Positions 8,882 through 16,193 of a stretch of DNA of 64,000 bases are shown here, one piece after another. Source of the stretch: JBGSKV01 sp041740975. Its GTDB lineage: Bacteria > Bdellovibrionota_B > Oligoflexia > Oligoflexales > JALZUQ01. The position numbers and the translations under genes were made by a program. The notes beneath the pieces were generated by a model. That model saw only the letters and a program-made list of their open reading frames with translations, was not told where the DNA came from and searched no databases. The stretch lies in contig JBGSKV010000110.1 of NCBI GenBank assembly GCA_041740975.1, forward strand, positions 1-64,000, read 5' to 3'. Within the stretch, counting starts at the first letter, position 1. The number at the start of each line of letters is the position of its first letter.

Positions 8882-8956
8882 TGGCTGGGGCGGTAGGATT
8901 CGAACCTACGAATGCCAGAATCAAAATCTGGTGTCTTACCACTTGACGACGCCCCA
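8882..8956 (-). tRNA. tRNA-Gln (anticodon UUG)
   Basis: The minus strand folds as a full cloverleaf. A 7-bp acceptor stem (TGGGGCG with CGCCCCA), an anticodon stem CCAGA/TCTGG holding the 7-base loop TTTTGAT (anticodon TTG), and a T-loop GTTCGAATC are all visible. The discriminator is G and the 3' CCA is encoded (8882-8884). It is a single tRNA with its own promoter-like sequence upstream. Confidence 0.95.
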
Positions 8957-8979
8957 ACGCGATTTGCTAGGTGCTTAAT

Positions 8980-9009
8980 TGTATAAGCTTTAGTACGAAA
9001 CGCTGTCAA
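8980..9009 (-). promoter_or_regulatory. Probable sigma-70 promoter of tRNA-Gln
   Basis: On the minus strand a perfect -35 TTGACA (9004-9009) is followed after 18 bp by TATACA (8980-8985). The predicted start lies about 17-18 nt before the tRNA 5' end at 8956. The -35 box begins next to the stop codon of the upstream DUF1844 gene. Confidence 0.55.
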
Positions 9010-9288
9010 CTAACCGTTCTGCAGACTTGCGTATTTTAGTTTCAGGTCTGTCAGAATTTGATCGAGAAGCTTGGTCTCTTGCGGTTCTAAGTTGCCTTTG
9101 GATTTGGTGCGAAGTAGGTCGATGATGTCGATATTTTGCTTAGCTAAAGGCAAATTCTTTTCGCCAGCAGGTTGGTCGCCGATCGGAGCTTCGCCTAGAT
9201 AATAAAGTGCTGCGGACGAGAATCCGAGTATCAAACCGGTAAAATCAACAGTGTGGTGTCCAAGGTCATTGTCATTTGTATCTGTCAT
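9010..9288 (-). CDS. DUF1844 domain protein
   Basis: From the ATG at 9288 (GGAG 5 nt upstream) the protein is 92 residues. It contains 'DFTGLILGFSSAALYYLGEAP', 'NLPLAKQNIDIIDLLRTKS' and a helical C-terminus, which match the small DUF1844 family of unknown function found across Deltaproteobacteria-like phyla. It has no signal peptide and no clear transmembrane segment. It precedes tRNA-Gln on the same strand. The earlier in-frame start at 9321 is not favoured because it lacks a ribosome site. Confidence 0.85.
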   Translation of the reverse strand: MTDTNDNDLGHHTVDFTGLILGFSSAALYYLGEAPIGDQPAGEKNLPLAKQNIDIIDLLRTKSKGNLEPQETKLLDQILTDLKLKYASLQNG

Positions 9289-9432
9289 GTTGTCTCCGCA
9301 TGCCAAAATAAGGTATAACATACTAATAAGGCTAAGAAATTATCCGGGCCGCTGGTGTTTTCTAAAGGCCCATCCGTTAAAGGACGATACCAAAGCCTGT
9401 GTAGTCTGACAATAATGTAGGCCGACCTGCTC

Positions 9433-10164
9433 ATGGTAAGTAAAGAGTCAGCTAAAAAAAGGGCAGTGCTCTATCGAGTGTCTGCAGAAGGTAGCGCGCG
9501 TGAGGCCATTAAGCTTCGACGCGATGCAACTATTTTGGGTCGAGAAAAAGGTGACGTACTTATTGATGATACAGAATGTTCTTCAAGTCACTGCCAAATC
9601 TTAAATATTTCTGGGTCCTATCATATCTTTGACATGAACAGCACGAACGGAACGTTTGTGAATAACGAACGCGTCATCAAATCAAAGCTGAGTGCAGGAG
9701 ATATCGTTACCATCGGTGATACGAACTTTCGTTTCGCGCTTGAAGACGAAACCAAAGTCCGACACATTTCGACTATTTTTAAGAAACGAAGCACGACGGA
9801 TTTGCAAAGTACCTTAGTCGATAGCTTGATAGATAGTGAGCTAGGTGCCAGTCAGAAGCAGCCAACGATAGAACTCTCCGTAACTTATCACGACGGCCGC
9901 AGTGAACATTTTAGCTTGCCGCAAAAGGTCGTCTATATCGGCCGCGCTTCTAGCTTTGGCGACTTTGACGCCGATCCGGAAATTTCGCGTAAACACCTTA
10001 TGATTAAACTGAATGATTCCAATGAAATTTTCGTTGAAGACCAAGGCTCTACTAACGGAAGCTTTTTGAATGGCGAAAAAATGAAGGGTCTTCACCAAAT
10101 CAGCAAAACCGACGTCGTCAAAGTCGGCCTTACCAAAATCCGGGCCTGGGTTAACGCTGCCTAA
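9433..10164 (+). CDS. Protein with two FHA domains
   Basis: The 243-residue cytoplasmic protein carries two forkhead-associated domains, which bind phosphothreonine peptides. The first (about residues 25-100) has 'ATILGREKGDVLIDD', 'CSSSHCQI' and 'DMNSTNGTFVNNERV'. The second (about 150-240) has 'VVYIGRASSFGDFD', 'ISRKHLMI' and 'DQGSTNGSFLNGEKM'. The family's Arg, Ser, His and 'STNG' residues are all kept in both. No enzymatic domain is attached, so it is likely an adaptor for a Ser/Thr kinase encoded elsewhere (inference). The start at 9433 has a weak ribosome site. The stop is followed at once by a 120-nt palindrome. Confidence 0.88.
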   Translation: MVSKESAKKRAVLYRVSAEGSAREAIKLRRDATILGREKGDVLIDDTECSSSHCQILNISGSYHIFDMNSTNGTFVNNERVIKSKLSAGDIVTIGDTNFRFALEDETKVRHISTIFKKRSTTDLQSTLVDSLIDSELGASQKQPTIELSVTYHDGRSEHFSLPQKVVYIGRASSFGDFDADPEISRKHLMIKLNDSNEIFVEDQGSTNGSFLNGEKMKGLHQISKTDVVKVGLTKIRAWVNAA

Positions 10165-10284
10165 TTCCACTTCTAATTCGGGGACACATAACTAAATTGT
10201 GCAAAAAACCACCTCCGACAATTGTGATTGCCGGAGGTGGTTTTTTGCACAATTTAGTTATGTGTCCCCGAATTAGAAGCGGAA
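10165..10284. repeat. 120-nt near-perfect palindrome containing a bidirectional terminator core
   Basis: Arms 10165-10222 and 10227-10284 (58 nt each) are inverted copies around a 4-nt centre TGTG. Only two positions fail to pair: A10169 with C10280, and A10218 with C10231. The inner part is A6-CCACCTCCG facing CGGAGGTGG-T6, a symmetric intrinsic terminator active in either direction. The outer part contains 'GGGGACACATAACTAAATTG', which resembles ends seen near REP-associated transposases (from memory, not searched). It fills the space between the FHA gene stop and the tRNA-Leu promoter. It could be a non-autonomous MITE-like element, an over-long terminator, or both. Confidence 0.9.
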
Positions 10285-10288
10285 GGCC

Positions 10289-10319
10289 TTGACAACAACA
10301 CCCCTTCGACTACTAATAT
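10289..10319 (+). promoter_or_regulatory. Probable promoter of tRNA-Leu
   Basis: A perfect TTGACA (10289-10294) is followed by TAATAT at 10314-10319 with a 19-bp spacer, about 13 nt before the tRNA 5' end at 10333. The -35 box starts 5 bp after the end of the palindrome. The spacer is slightly long, so the exact -10 is uncertain. Confidence 0.5.
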
Positions 10320-10332
10320 GATCGCTTCACAC

Positions 10333-10414
10333 GGGGACGTGGTGGAATTGGTAGACACGCCGGGCTTAGAATCCGGTGCCTAACGGTGTAAGAGTTCAAG
10401 TCTCTTCGTCCCCA
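10333..10414 (+). tRNA. tRNA-Leu (anticodon UAG)
   Basis: The sequence folds with a 7-bp acceptor stem (GGGGACG/CGTCCCC), an anticodon stem CCGGG/TCCGG with loop CTTAGAA (anticodon TAG), a variable arm 'TGCCTAACGGTGT' typical of class II tRNAs, and T-loop GTTCAAGTC. The discriminator is A at 10414. The next bases are CTC, so unlike tRNA-Gln in this window the 3' CCA is not encoded and must be added. Confidence 0.95.
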
Positions 10415-10549
10415 CTCTTTTCTGTGTACGCACTGCGACATTGAATCACCAGCGCTTATGATATCCATAATAACTACTTATAAGACTAATTTTGTTGGCC
10501 GCATTATATTTTTCTAACGACATCAACAGTTAGACTAAAGGACCTGCAC

Positions 10550-10834
10550 ATGAAAAGAATTTTTATTCTTGTAGTGTTTCTCATTTCCGTAAGTTGTGGC
10601 AGCGAAGATCAGCAGTGCAGCTCTTGCTCCAGTAACAACGCCACCTCGGTCGATGACGGCGCCAATCTTTTTGCCGCCAACTGCGCAAAATGCCATGGTC
10701 CGATAGAAACATCGAAAAAACGCAATAAAACGGCGGCGCAGATCAGGGATGCTTTGGAAAAAGTTAAGAAAATGCAAACGATTCGTTTGACGGCGCAAGA
10801 AATCGAAAAGATAGCAGCGGCGTTAAAAGACTGA
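10550..10834 (+). CDS. Small cytochrome c-type lipoprotein
   Basis: The 94-residue protein has a lipoprotein signal ('FLISVSC', lipidated Cys16) and a single heme-binding motif CAKCH at residues 45-49. M75 in 'KKMQTIRL' could be the distal iron ligand. A second cysteine-rich stretch 'QCSSCSS' follows the lipidated Cys. It is probably a membrane-anchored periplasmic electron carrier of the cytochrome c8/c553 size class. Partners are not encoded nearby. It is separated by 15 bp from the convergent prepilin gene with no strong terminator between. Confidence 0.88.
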   Translation: MKRIFILVVFLISVSCGSEDQQCSSCSSNNATSVDDGANLFAANCAKCHGPIETSKKRNKTAAQIRDALEKVKKMQTIRLTAQEIEKIAAALKD

Positions 10835-10849
10835 CTTTAAACGGAGAAA

Positions 10850-11410
10850 TTAGAAGCAGCCTTTCAGCATATTTGTCGCGTCGGAGTGCGTTGAGTGTTC
10901 TCTGTTTTGAGTGTAATAGTTCAGATCGTTAAAATAAAGTTTGTAACCGGCATAAGGTTTGCATCGTCGGGTAGGTGGCCCGTCTTGCCGACCAAAAATC
11001 ATAGTGGGAACACCCGAAGTATTTACAAGGTAAAGGCTTTGAGAGCTCACTAAAAATGACTGTCCAGACGGAGTAAATCGATACCAATATCTCATTTTGC
11101 TGCAATCAGGGACTGAAAATCCGACGACATTGGGTACGCAGAAGTTATGTAGACCTCCACCAAAACTCAAGTACTGCAAACCATAATCAAATTGAGGCGG
11201 GTAACCAGAATTCTCAGCGCTGTAGGCCTCGGCATAAGTAAATATCAGATTGTTTGTTGTTTGATTTTCTGCTCGTGCGGCCTTTACTTGAATCAACGCA
11301 AAACTTGGCACCGATAAAGCAACCACTACCGAAATGATGGATAGAACGACCATGAGCTCAACTAGCGAAAAGCCGCGTGTGTCTTTGCAATGGATGGATA
11401 CAATATTCAT
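10850..11410 (-). CDS. Type IV prepilin-like protein (minor pilin/pseudopilin)
   Basis: The 186-residue protein has a short basic leader ending 'DTRGFSLVELMVVLSIISVV', with Gly before Phe, and Glu at +5 of the mature form: the PilD prepilin-peptidase site and N-methylated helix. The globular part is rich in aromatic residues and has several cysteines, including one near the C-terminus ('LKGCF'). It stands alone, without pilus assembly genes nearby, so it would use machinery encoded elsewhere. It shares a 'GF.V.DC.K.RY.Y' segment with the second prepilin at 54352-55002, so the two are likely paralogues. Confidence 0.88.
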   Translation of the reverse strand: MNIVSIHCKDTRGFSLVELMVVLSIISVVVALSVPSFALIQVKAARAENQTTNNLIFTYAEAYSAENSGYPPQFDYGLQYLSFGGGLHNFCVPNVVGFSVPDCSKMRYWYRFTPSGQSFLVSSQSLYLVNTSGVPTMIFGRQDGPPTRRCKPYAGYKLYFNDLNYYTQNREHSTHSDATNMLKGCF

Positions 11411-11580
11411 AGTTTGATTTTCGGAAAACGAGGCATTTTCTTAAAGTTAAATAAGAAAAGGGAAAAGTCCTTTAAACACAATATGTTACCGGGCTGTTTG
11501 ACCAGTAATTTCTTGAATCGTCGATAGGTGAGCAATGGAAACCAGTGGGCGATAGGTCGCTCAGAATGCCCGGGGCGAAA

Positions 11581-12918
11581 TCAAGCCTTAGCAAATGGAA
11601 TTTTGATAAATACGACAGCGCCTTCATCATTAAAAACATTCACTGTTCCACCCTGATATTTCACATACCGCGCAATATTGTGAAGCCCCATACCGAGGTG
11701 AGACTTTACGTCTTTACCCATGGATTGGCGCGACGAAAAAACGGACTCCAGAATTTTGGCCGGAAAACCTGGCCCATTGTCTTTGACCTGCGCGATCATA
11801 TTGCCGTGGATGTCTTTATGGACAAGCAAAGTAATCGTGAAATTGTTCTGCTTAGCGAGTGTCTTTTCTGCTGCTTCGAAGCTATTGTTGACTGCATTGG
11901 CAAGCGCAAAGCTCAAAGCGTAAGGCGCGCAATAATAAAGTTGGTTTTGATCGACTTCAATTTGTAAGTGAAGTTTCGCTTCGGGGCAAAAGTCCGGAAC
12001 CAGCATGCTGATGGTTTCGTTGAGGTCTTTGCCATTGACGTAATCAAGCGCTTCCGGATCATTGCGGCTCATGGAAAGAACGCATTTTTGCAAAGTAAAA
12101 ATATGATCAGTTGAGCGCGTCAGGCACTGTACGACCGTGGTCATGATTTCCTTACTTTTGACTTTATCAGTGTCTTCTATATCTACCTTGGAAAGAAGCT
12201 CAACCGCCATCTTCTGTTGGCCAATGAGGTTATTGATGTCGTGACTGATCATGCCTAAGTGCTTTCCAAGGTCAATGAGACGTTGATTGGTTTCGACCTG
12301 CTTCTGCAGCAGTTTTTCACTGATCGACTGCCAGTAGTCTCGAAAGAATCCCGCCACTAAACTGCCAACAATGGCAAGGCCAGTCGCAATGAAAATATCA
12401 TTCATTTCTTGATAAGAAAAAAGACCCAACTCAAAGCCAAAGACTAGGCTTAAGCAATAAACCATGCCAGTGATGGGCAAGATAAAAATAAGGTGACTCA
12501 TGGGTAGAGTGGAAAACCAGGCGACGCCGACAGTGATCTGAATAAATGACAAATAATATGCGGAATTGAAGAGAGATCCTTCCATAGCGTAAATCAATCC
12601 CAAAATGATGAAGAAATAGAAGTCGGCTATGGAGGTTTTGCGATGAACAGATCGGTAAATAAACCACAGGGCCATAAATATTATTGAAATGCGCAATACA
12701 ATATGGGGAACGAACCAGAAAGGAATGGAACTTTCCGAGATTTTGGTCAAGTCCTGCGGCAGCATGAAGACGCCCATAAACATTAAAATAAACCAAAAGA
12801 CTGCAGACGTTAGGCTGCGGATGGCTTTGTTCGGAATGTATTTGGTTTCGGCTTGTACGTCAGAATCGTGGTTTGATAACCAGATTCCAAAACGCGAGGA
12901 TACCTTCTGAGGGCTCAT
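11581..12918 (-). CDS. Membrane sensor histidine kinase
   Basis: Starting at the ATG at 12918 the protein is about 445 residues. The N-terminal half has about six hydrophobic segments and no large periplasmic domain. A helical linker follows, then the phospho-acceptor region 'LGMISHDINNLIGQ' (near residue 225) and an ATPase domain with 'NAVNNSFEAAE' (N-box), 'KDNGPGFP' (G1) and 'GMGLHNIARYV' (G2). The H-box has HDINN instead of the common HExxNP. No response regulator is adjacent, so it is an orphan kinase whose partner must be elsewhere. The longer start at 12969 has no better ribosome site. Confidence 0.85.
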   Translation of the reverse strand: MSPQKVSSRFGIWLSNHDSDVQAETKYIPNKAIRSLTSAVFWFILMFMGVFMLPQDLTKISESSIPFWFVPHIVLRISIIFMALWFIYRSVHRKTSIADFYFFIILGLIYAMEGSLFNSAYYLSFIQITVGVAWFSTLPMSHLIFILPITGMVYCLSLVFGFELGLFSYQEMNDIFIATGLAIVGSLVAGFFRDYWQSISEKLLQKQVETNQRLIDLGKHLGMISHDINNLIGQQKMAVELLSKVDIEDTDKVKSKEIMTTVVQCLTRSTDHIFTLQKCVLSMSRNDPEALDYVNGKDLNETISMLVPDFCPEAKLHLQIEVDQNQLYYCAPYALSFALANAVNNSFEAAEKTLAKQNNFTITLLVHKDIHGNMIAQVKDNGPGFPAKILESVFSSRQSMGKDVKSHLGMGLHNIARYVKYQGGTVNVFNDEGAVVFIKIPFAKA

Positions 12919-13155
12919 GGGGGTGTGCCTTTCATGAATTTGACTGTTCAATCGTGTCTTGCCTTGCAAGCCCTGTGCCGATGACTCCTGTCCGAAAGGC
13001 GTAGGTCGCAGATTATTATCTAAACCCGGTCAAGCGTTTTAAGATAATGCTAACGTCTTAGAATATTAAGTATTTATGGATCACATAAACTCGCACCCGC
13101 ATTTTCCGAATTTGGCTTCTGTTGTTAGGAACGTATTCCCTTAGAGAGGCTGTCA

Positions 13156-14007
13156 ATGCGGTTTGCACGTAACTTAGGTTTGTTGACACTTGCTCAACAA
13201 AACCAACTCGCCAAATCCCACGTCGTCGTAAGTGGGGTCGGTGGCATGGGTGGGATCGCTGCCGAGGCCATGGTACGCATGGGCGTAGGCACCATTACGG
13301 TTCTCGATCACGACACCTACGAAATTTCGAACATCAATCGGCAAATTCACTGCACAGAGAAATCTATAGGTCGCCCTAAAGTGGATGTAGTTGTGGAAAG
13401 GCTTTTGGACATAAACCCAAGCTTAAACGTGCGCAAATTTCACGAACTCTCAGTGGAAAATGCTCTCACTATTCTTCGCGGCAGCGATATTGTTATCAAT
13501 GGTATGGACGATATCAAAGCATCCATCATCCTGGAGAGGGCGGCACGCAAGCTTCACATCACGATCGTGGACGCTTGGATTACACCGTACGCTTCGGTAT
13601 TTGTCATGACTCCGAAGGGGTTGCACTGGGAAGAGTTCCTGGACTTCCCGACGCAAGCGAAACAGATTGAAGAGATTACGGAAGTGGATGTGAAGGAGTG
13701 CCTTCGCCGGGAAGTCAAATTCACTTTGTCGCAGTTTAGTCCAACAAAAATAATTGATAAAACGCTTATCGAGGAAATCCTAGCCGGCAGGATCGCGCGT
13801 CCGAGCCTTGTCCCCGTGGTGTGGCTCTCGGGAACATTAATGGCAAACGAAGCCATGAAAATCCTCACAAACCAAGGCCGCCTCGCGACGCATTGGGGTG
13901 TTTTTTACAATCAGTATGATCACGAAATCAAATACATTGAAGTCCCAGAAACCAAAAAGGAAAAAGAGCATGAGCACCGGCTTAACCATTTCAAGTTGGC
14001 AGGCTAA
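13156..14007 (+). CDS. ThiF-family (E1-like) adenylyltransferase
   Basis: The 283-residue protein has the E1/MoeB/ThiF nucleotide fold: 'GVGGMGG' at 27-33, D51 and D53, 'NINRQ' at 59-63 and K75. 'NRQIHCTEKSIGRPK' and 'RLLDINPSLNV' are closest in style to TcdA/CsdL. It lacks the CxxC pairs of Zn-binding MoeB/ThiF proteins, and no Cys is obviously placed as the E1 thioester residue. It would activate a carboxylate with ATP; the substrate is unknown. AGAGAGG lies 7 nt before the ATG. Its last 38 bp overlap the next gene, so the two products probably work together. No ubiquitin-like, MoaD/ThiS-like, E2 or JAB gene is present nearby. Confidence 0.85.
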   Translation: MRFARNLGLLTLAQQNQLAKSHVVVSGVGGMGGIAAEAMVRMGVGTITVLDHDTYEISNINRQIHCTEKSIGRPKVDVVVERLLDINPSLNVRKFHELSVENALTILRGSDIVINGMDDIKASIILERAARKLHITIVDAWITPYASVFVMTPKGLHWEEFLDFPTQAKQIEEITEVDVKECLRREVKFTLSQFSPTKIIDKTLIEEILAGRIARPSLVPVVWLSGTLMANEAMKILTNQGRLATHWGVFYNQYDHEIKYIEVPETKKEKEHEHRLNHFKLAG

Positions 14008-14878
14008 CTACGAAGACCTTTCTCTAAAGTGGGTTTGGTATCCAAGTCTAAGCTTGGGAGCAACGGAGTTGGCTTACTTTATGCGCGACGTACATGAAGT
14101 GAATCTGGCTGGTGCTCCTTTGGATTATGGGTTTTTCGATCCGAAAATTTCGGATAAAGAGCGGAAAGCGTTTTTGGAGCGAACGATTTGGTGTTTGGTG
14201 TATCAAGATCGTAAACCGATCGGCTTAATTTACAATTATGACTTGGGAGTCGTCGACGGTCAGCGGCTTATTCACCTGGGCCTTGTGAAGCTTAATAAAA
14301 ATATCGGCAAAGATATGATCAAGGTGCCTTATATCGGCGTGGCCCTCGGCAACTTAGTCAACTTTGGGCCGTATCTGGCGACGAATGTTTCGCACTTGCC
14401 TATCATCGTCGATATGTTCACCTGGCTTTGTCATGATGTCTACCCTGCGTTCGAGACGCAAGACTCGGCTATTCGCAAACAATATTTGGGAGCTCTCGAG
14501 TGTTTAACCAAGGAATATTTGGTTCCTGTACTGGGCTATGATCCAAAGGCGGTGTGTTCACGCAGTTTCACGGTGAGGGGTTCGCTGGCAAAGCCTTCGG
14601 CCGGTTTTAGCACGGAATGGGAGACGATTCCCAAATCCACAACATTCCTTTGTAATCTGTTTGTGAAAGAATGGCTTACGATGAAACCGGACGCAAACGG
14701 GCGAATGCAAGTGCAAGATGACTTGATTCAGATCGGCAAAGTAGACTATCGAGCGATGGGAGAAAGTCGGATCTATCCCGTCCTTAGTCAAATGCAGTTT
14801 GAAAAGCTTGGTTTTACCCGGACGCTGGCGGATCTCGCGAGAATTTGGCCAAAAAAGCAGAAGCAAAAGGCTTCGTAA
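13970..14878 (+). CDS. Unknown protein paired with ThiF enzyme, possibly acyltransferase (GNAT)-like
   Basis: From the ATG at 13970 the protein has 302 residues ('MSTGLTISSWQANYEDLSLK'). The start at 13898 is rejected because it lies deep in the ThiF gene and has no ribosome site. 'RKPIGLIYNYDLG', followed by a strand-rich segment and a C-terminal 'YPVLSQMQFEKLGFTRTLADL', is reminiscent of acyl-CoA N-acyltransferases, where a late Tyr/Phe-rich 'GF' strand closes the fold. This is weak inference. No signal peptide or transmembrane helix is seen. The 38-bp overlap with the ThiF gene indicates one operon and probably a shared pathway. I do not recognise a named family. Confidence 0.75.
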   Translation: MSTGLTISSWQANYEDLSLKWVWYPSLSLGATELAYFMRDVHEVNLAGAPLDYGFFDPKISDKERKAFLERTIWCLVYQDRKPIGLIYNYDLGVVDGQRLIHLGLVKLNKNIGKDMIKVPYIGVALGNLVNFGPYLATNVSHLPIIVDMFTWLCHDVYPAFETQDSAIRKQYLGALECLTKEYLVPVLGYDPKAVCSRSFTVRGSLAKPSAGFSTEWETIPKSTTFLCNLFVKEWLTMKPDANGRMQVQDDLIQIGKVDYRAMGESRIYPVLSQMQFEKLGFTRTLADLARIWPKKQKQKAS

Positions 14879-14884
14879 CTAGCC

Positions 14885-15008
14885 GTCATCCAGAGCGAAG
14901 CGAAGGATCTCCTCGCGTAAGTGGCAGAGACAGGGGGATCCTTCGCTTTGCTCAGGATAACGGATGCTTCGCTTTGCTCAGGATAACGGATGCTTCGCTC
15001 AGCATGAC
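14885..15008. repeat. REP-like repeat cluster (inverted pair plus tandem copies)
   Basis: A 26-nt unit occurs once at 14885-14910 and, inverted, at 14936-14961. A further direct copy follows at 14962-14987 and a shortened copy at 14988-15008. The core is CTTCGCTTTGCTCAGGAT or its complement. The 14936 and 14962 copies differ by one base (ATC versus ATG). The opposed copies can fold into a long imperfect hairpin downstream of the ThiF operon. Similar 'GAGCGAAGCGAAGGAT' repeats are known as dispersed intergenic elements in many bacteria. Confidence 0.85.
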
Positions 15009-15144
15009 GACAGTGCTTGGCAAAATCGTCGATTTTACGCACACCTTAACTATGTAAACTCCTGTAACCTATGCGAATTAATTTGGAACGAAAGTTGCTC
15101 TTCAGAGGCTGTTGTAATTGAATTTGCCCTGTGGAGAAGTTGTG

Positions 15145-16149
15145 ATGTTGAAGTCCCTACGTGTTGCTGCGGTTGCCTCGATAAGTTTATTTAGTGCCTG
15201 TGGATCGCTTCCCGTATCAGAATACGGCGCAGGATCGACAACTAAAGAAATCAATATTGCTATCCCGAAGGCGGAGGCTTTCACTTCAGAAAAAAATCTC
15301 CAAGCCATGATCACTGGCTATCGGTTCACGATCTCGTCGAAAGACGAAAAGTGTAACCACAAAACGCCGTACATATCAAAAATCGTCGATACAAAAATAT
15401 CTGCGACTATCCTCAAATCTTGCGACTACGAAATCGAACTCGAGTTTGGAAAAGTTTCTGATGATGGGCTAGCGCTGGTGGAGACTTACTTCGCTGGTGA
15501 AGCTGCGCTGACCCAGGCCGAAATCGCCAAACAAACCGCCGATGGCAGCAACTCAGTTGGTCTTGAAATTATCCTTTCTGCAACGGAAGTTGGCCGTGCT
15601 TTAGGATTTACTGGTGAAGTTAAAATAGAATCAGCCAATCTAGATATCTCGGTCAAAATTCAAAATCACACACAACCGGTGGACCCTATCGATATCACAG
15701 GCTACGCCGAGAAGTACAAATCTTCAAAAGCTGACCTGAGTGATTACGGTAAAAAATACATCGAACTTATGAATAAAATCGATCACGTGTCCAAGTCTGA
15801 CCAAGTTAAATACTTGGAAATTTCGGAATCTCTCAAAGGAAAAGTTTACATCTTCGACATGCACTTGCGTAATTTTAGTCTAAGCTCGCCAAATTCGAAA
15901 AGCTTTCGATTTATTCCCGTTACCTTAGAAAGTGAAGAGGCTATAAAGAGCGGAAATTATCTAGCTAGCGGTGAAGAGTTCGAACTTATGACCTCGACGA
16001 GAGATGTGAATGCTTTTCAGCCTCTCGCGGAAAAATTCAAAGATCTTCCGTTTGGAACTCTCGTGCGTATCAAAGTCAAAATCGATGGGATTGGTTTTCT
16101 TGGATCAAAGATCACAGGCGAAATCCTAGAGGCTGAAGTTCTGAAATAG
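15145..16149 (+). CDS. Lipoprotein of unknown function
   Basis: From the ATG at 15145, with GGAG 8 nt upstream, the protein is 334 residues. Its lipoprotein signal 'LKSLRVAAVASISLFSAC' puts the lipidated Cys near residue 19. The start at 15118 would add nine residues before the signal and has no ribosome site. The mature part is mixed alpha/beta with Lys/Glu-rich segments and no recognised domain. It is probably anchored in the outer or inner membrane. The gene follows the REP-like cluster and converges with the acyltransferase gene at 16194 across 44 bp. Confidence 0.75.
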   Translation: MLKSLRVAAVASISLFSACGSLPVSEYGAGSTTKEINIAIPKAEAFTSEKNLQAMITGYRFTISSKDEKCNHKTPYISKIVDTKISATILKSCDYEIELEFGKVSDDGLALVETYFAGEAALTQAEIAKQTADGSNSVGLEIILSATEVGRALGFTGEVKIESANLDISVKIQNHTQPVDPIDITGYAEKYKSSKADLSDYGKKYIELMNKIDHVSKSDQVKYLEISESLKGKVYIFDMHLRNFSLSSPNSKSFRFIPVTLESEEAIKSGNYLASGEEFELMTSTRDVNAFQPLAEKFKDLPFGTLVRIKVKIDGIGFLGSKITGEILEAEVLK

Positions 16150-16193
16150 CCATTTCTAACATTCTTGAGACGCCCGATTCGAGCTAAAGTAAA

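Noticed and set aside
10165..10284. Palindrome as a tRNA-associated integration site
   Set aside because: It lies upstream of the tRNA promoter, not at the tRNA 3' end, and no integrase is near.
13156..14007. ThiF-family gene as part of a Bil or CBASS defence system
   Set aside because: No ubiquitin-like, E2, JAB or cyclic-nucleotide synthase gene is adjacent.
14885..15008. Possible CRISPR array in the short direct repeats
   Set aside because: Copies are tandem without spacers and one is inverted; this is a REP-like cluster.
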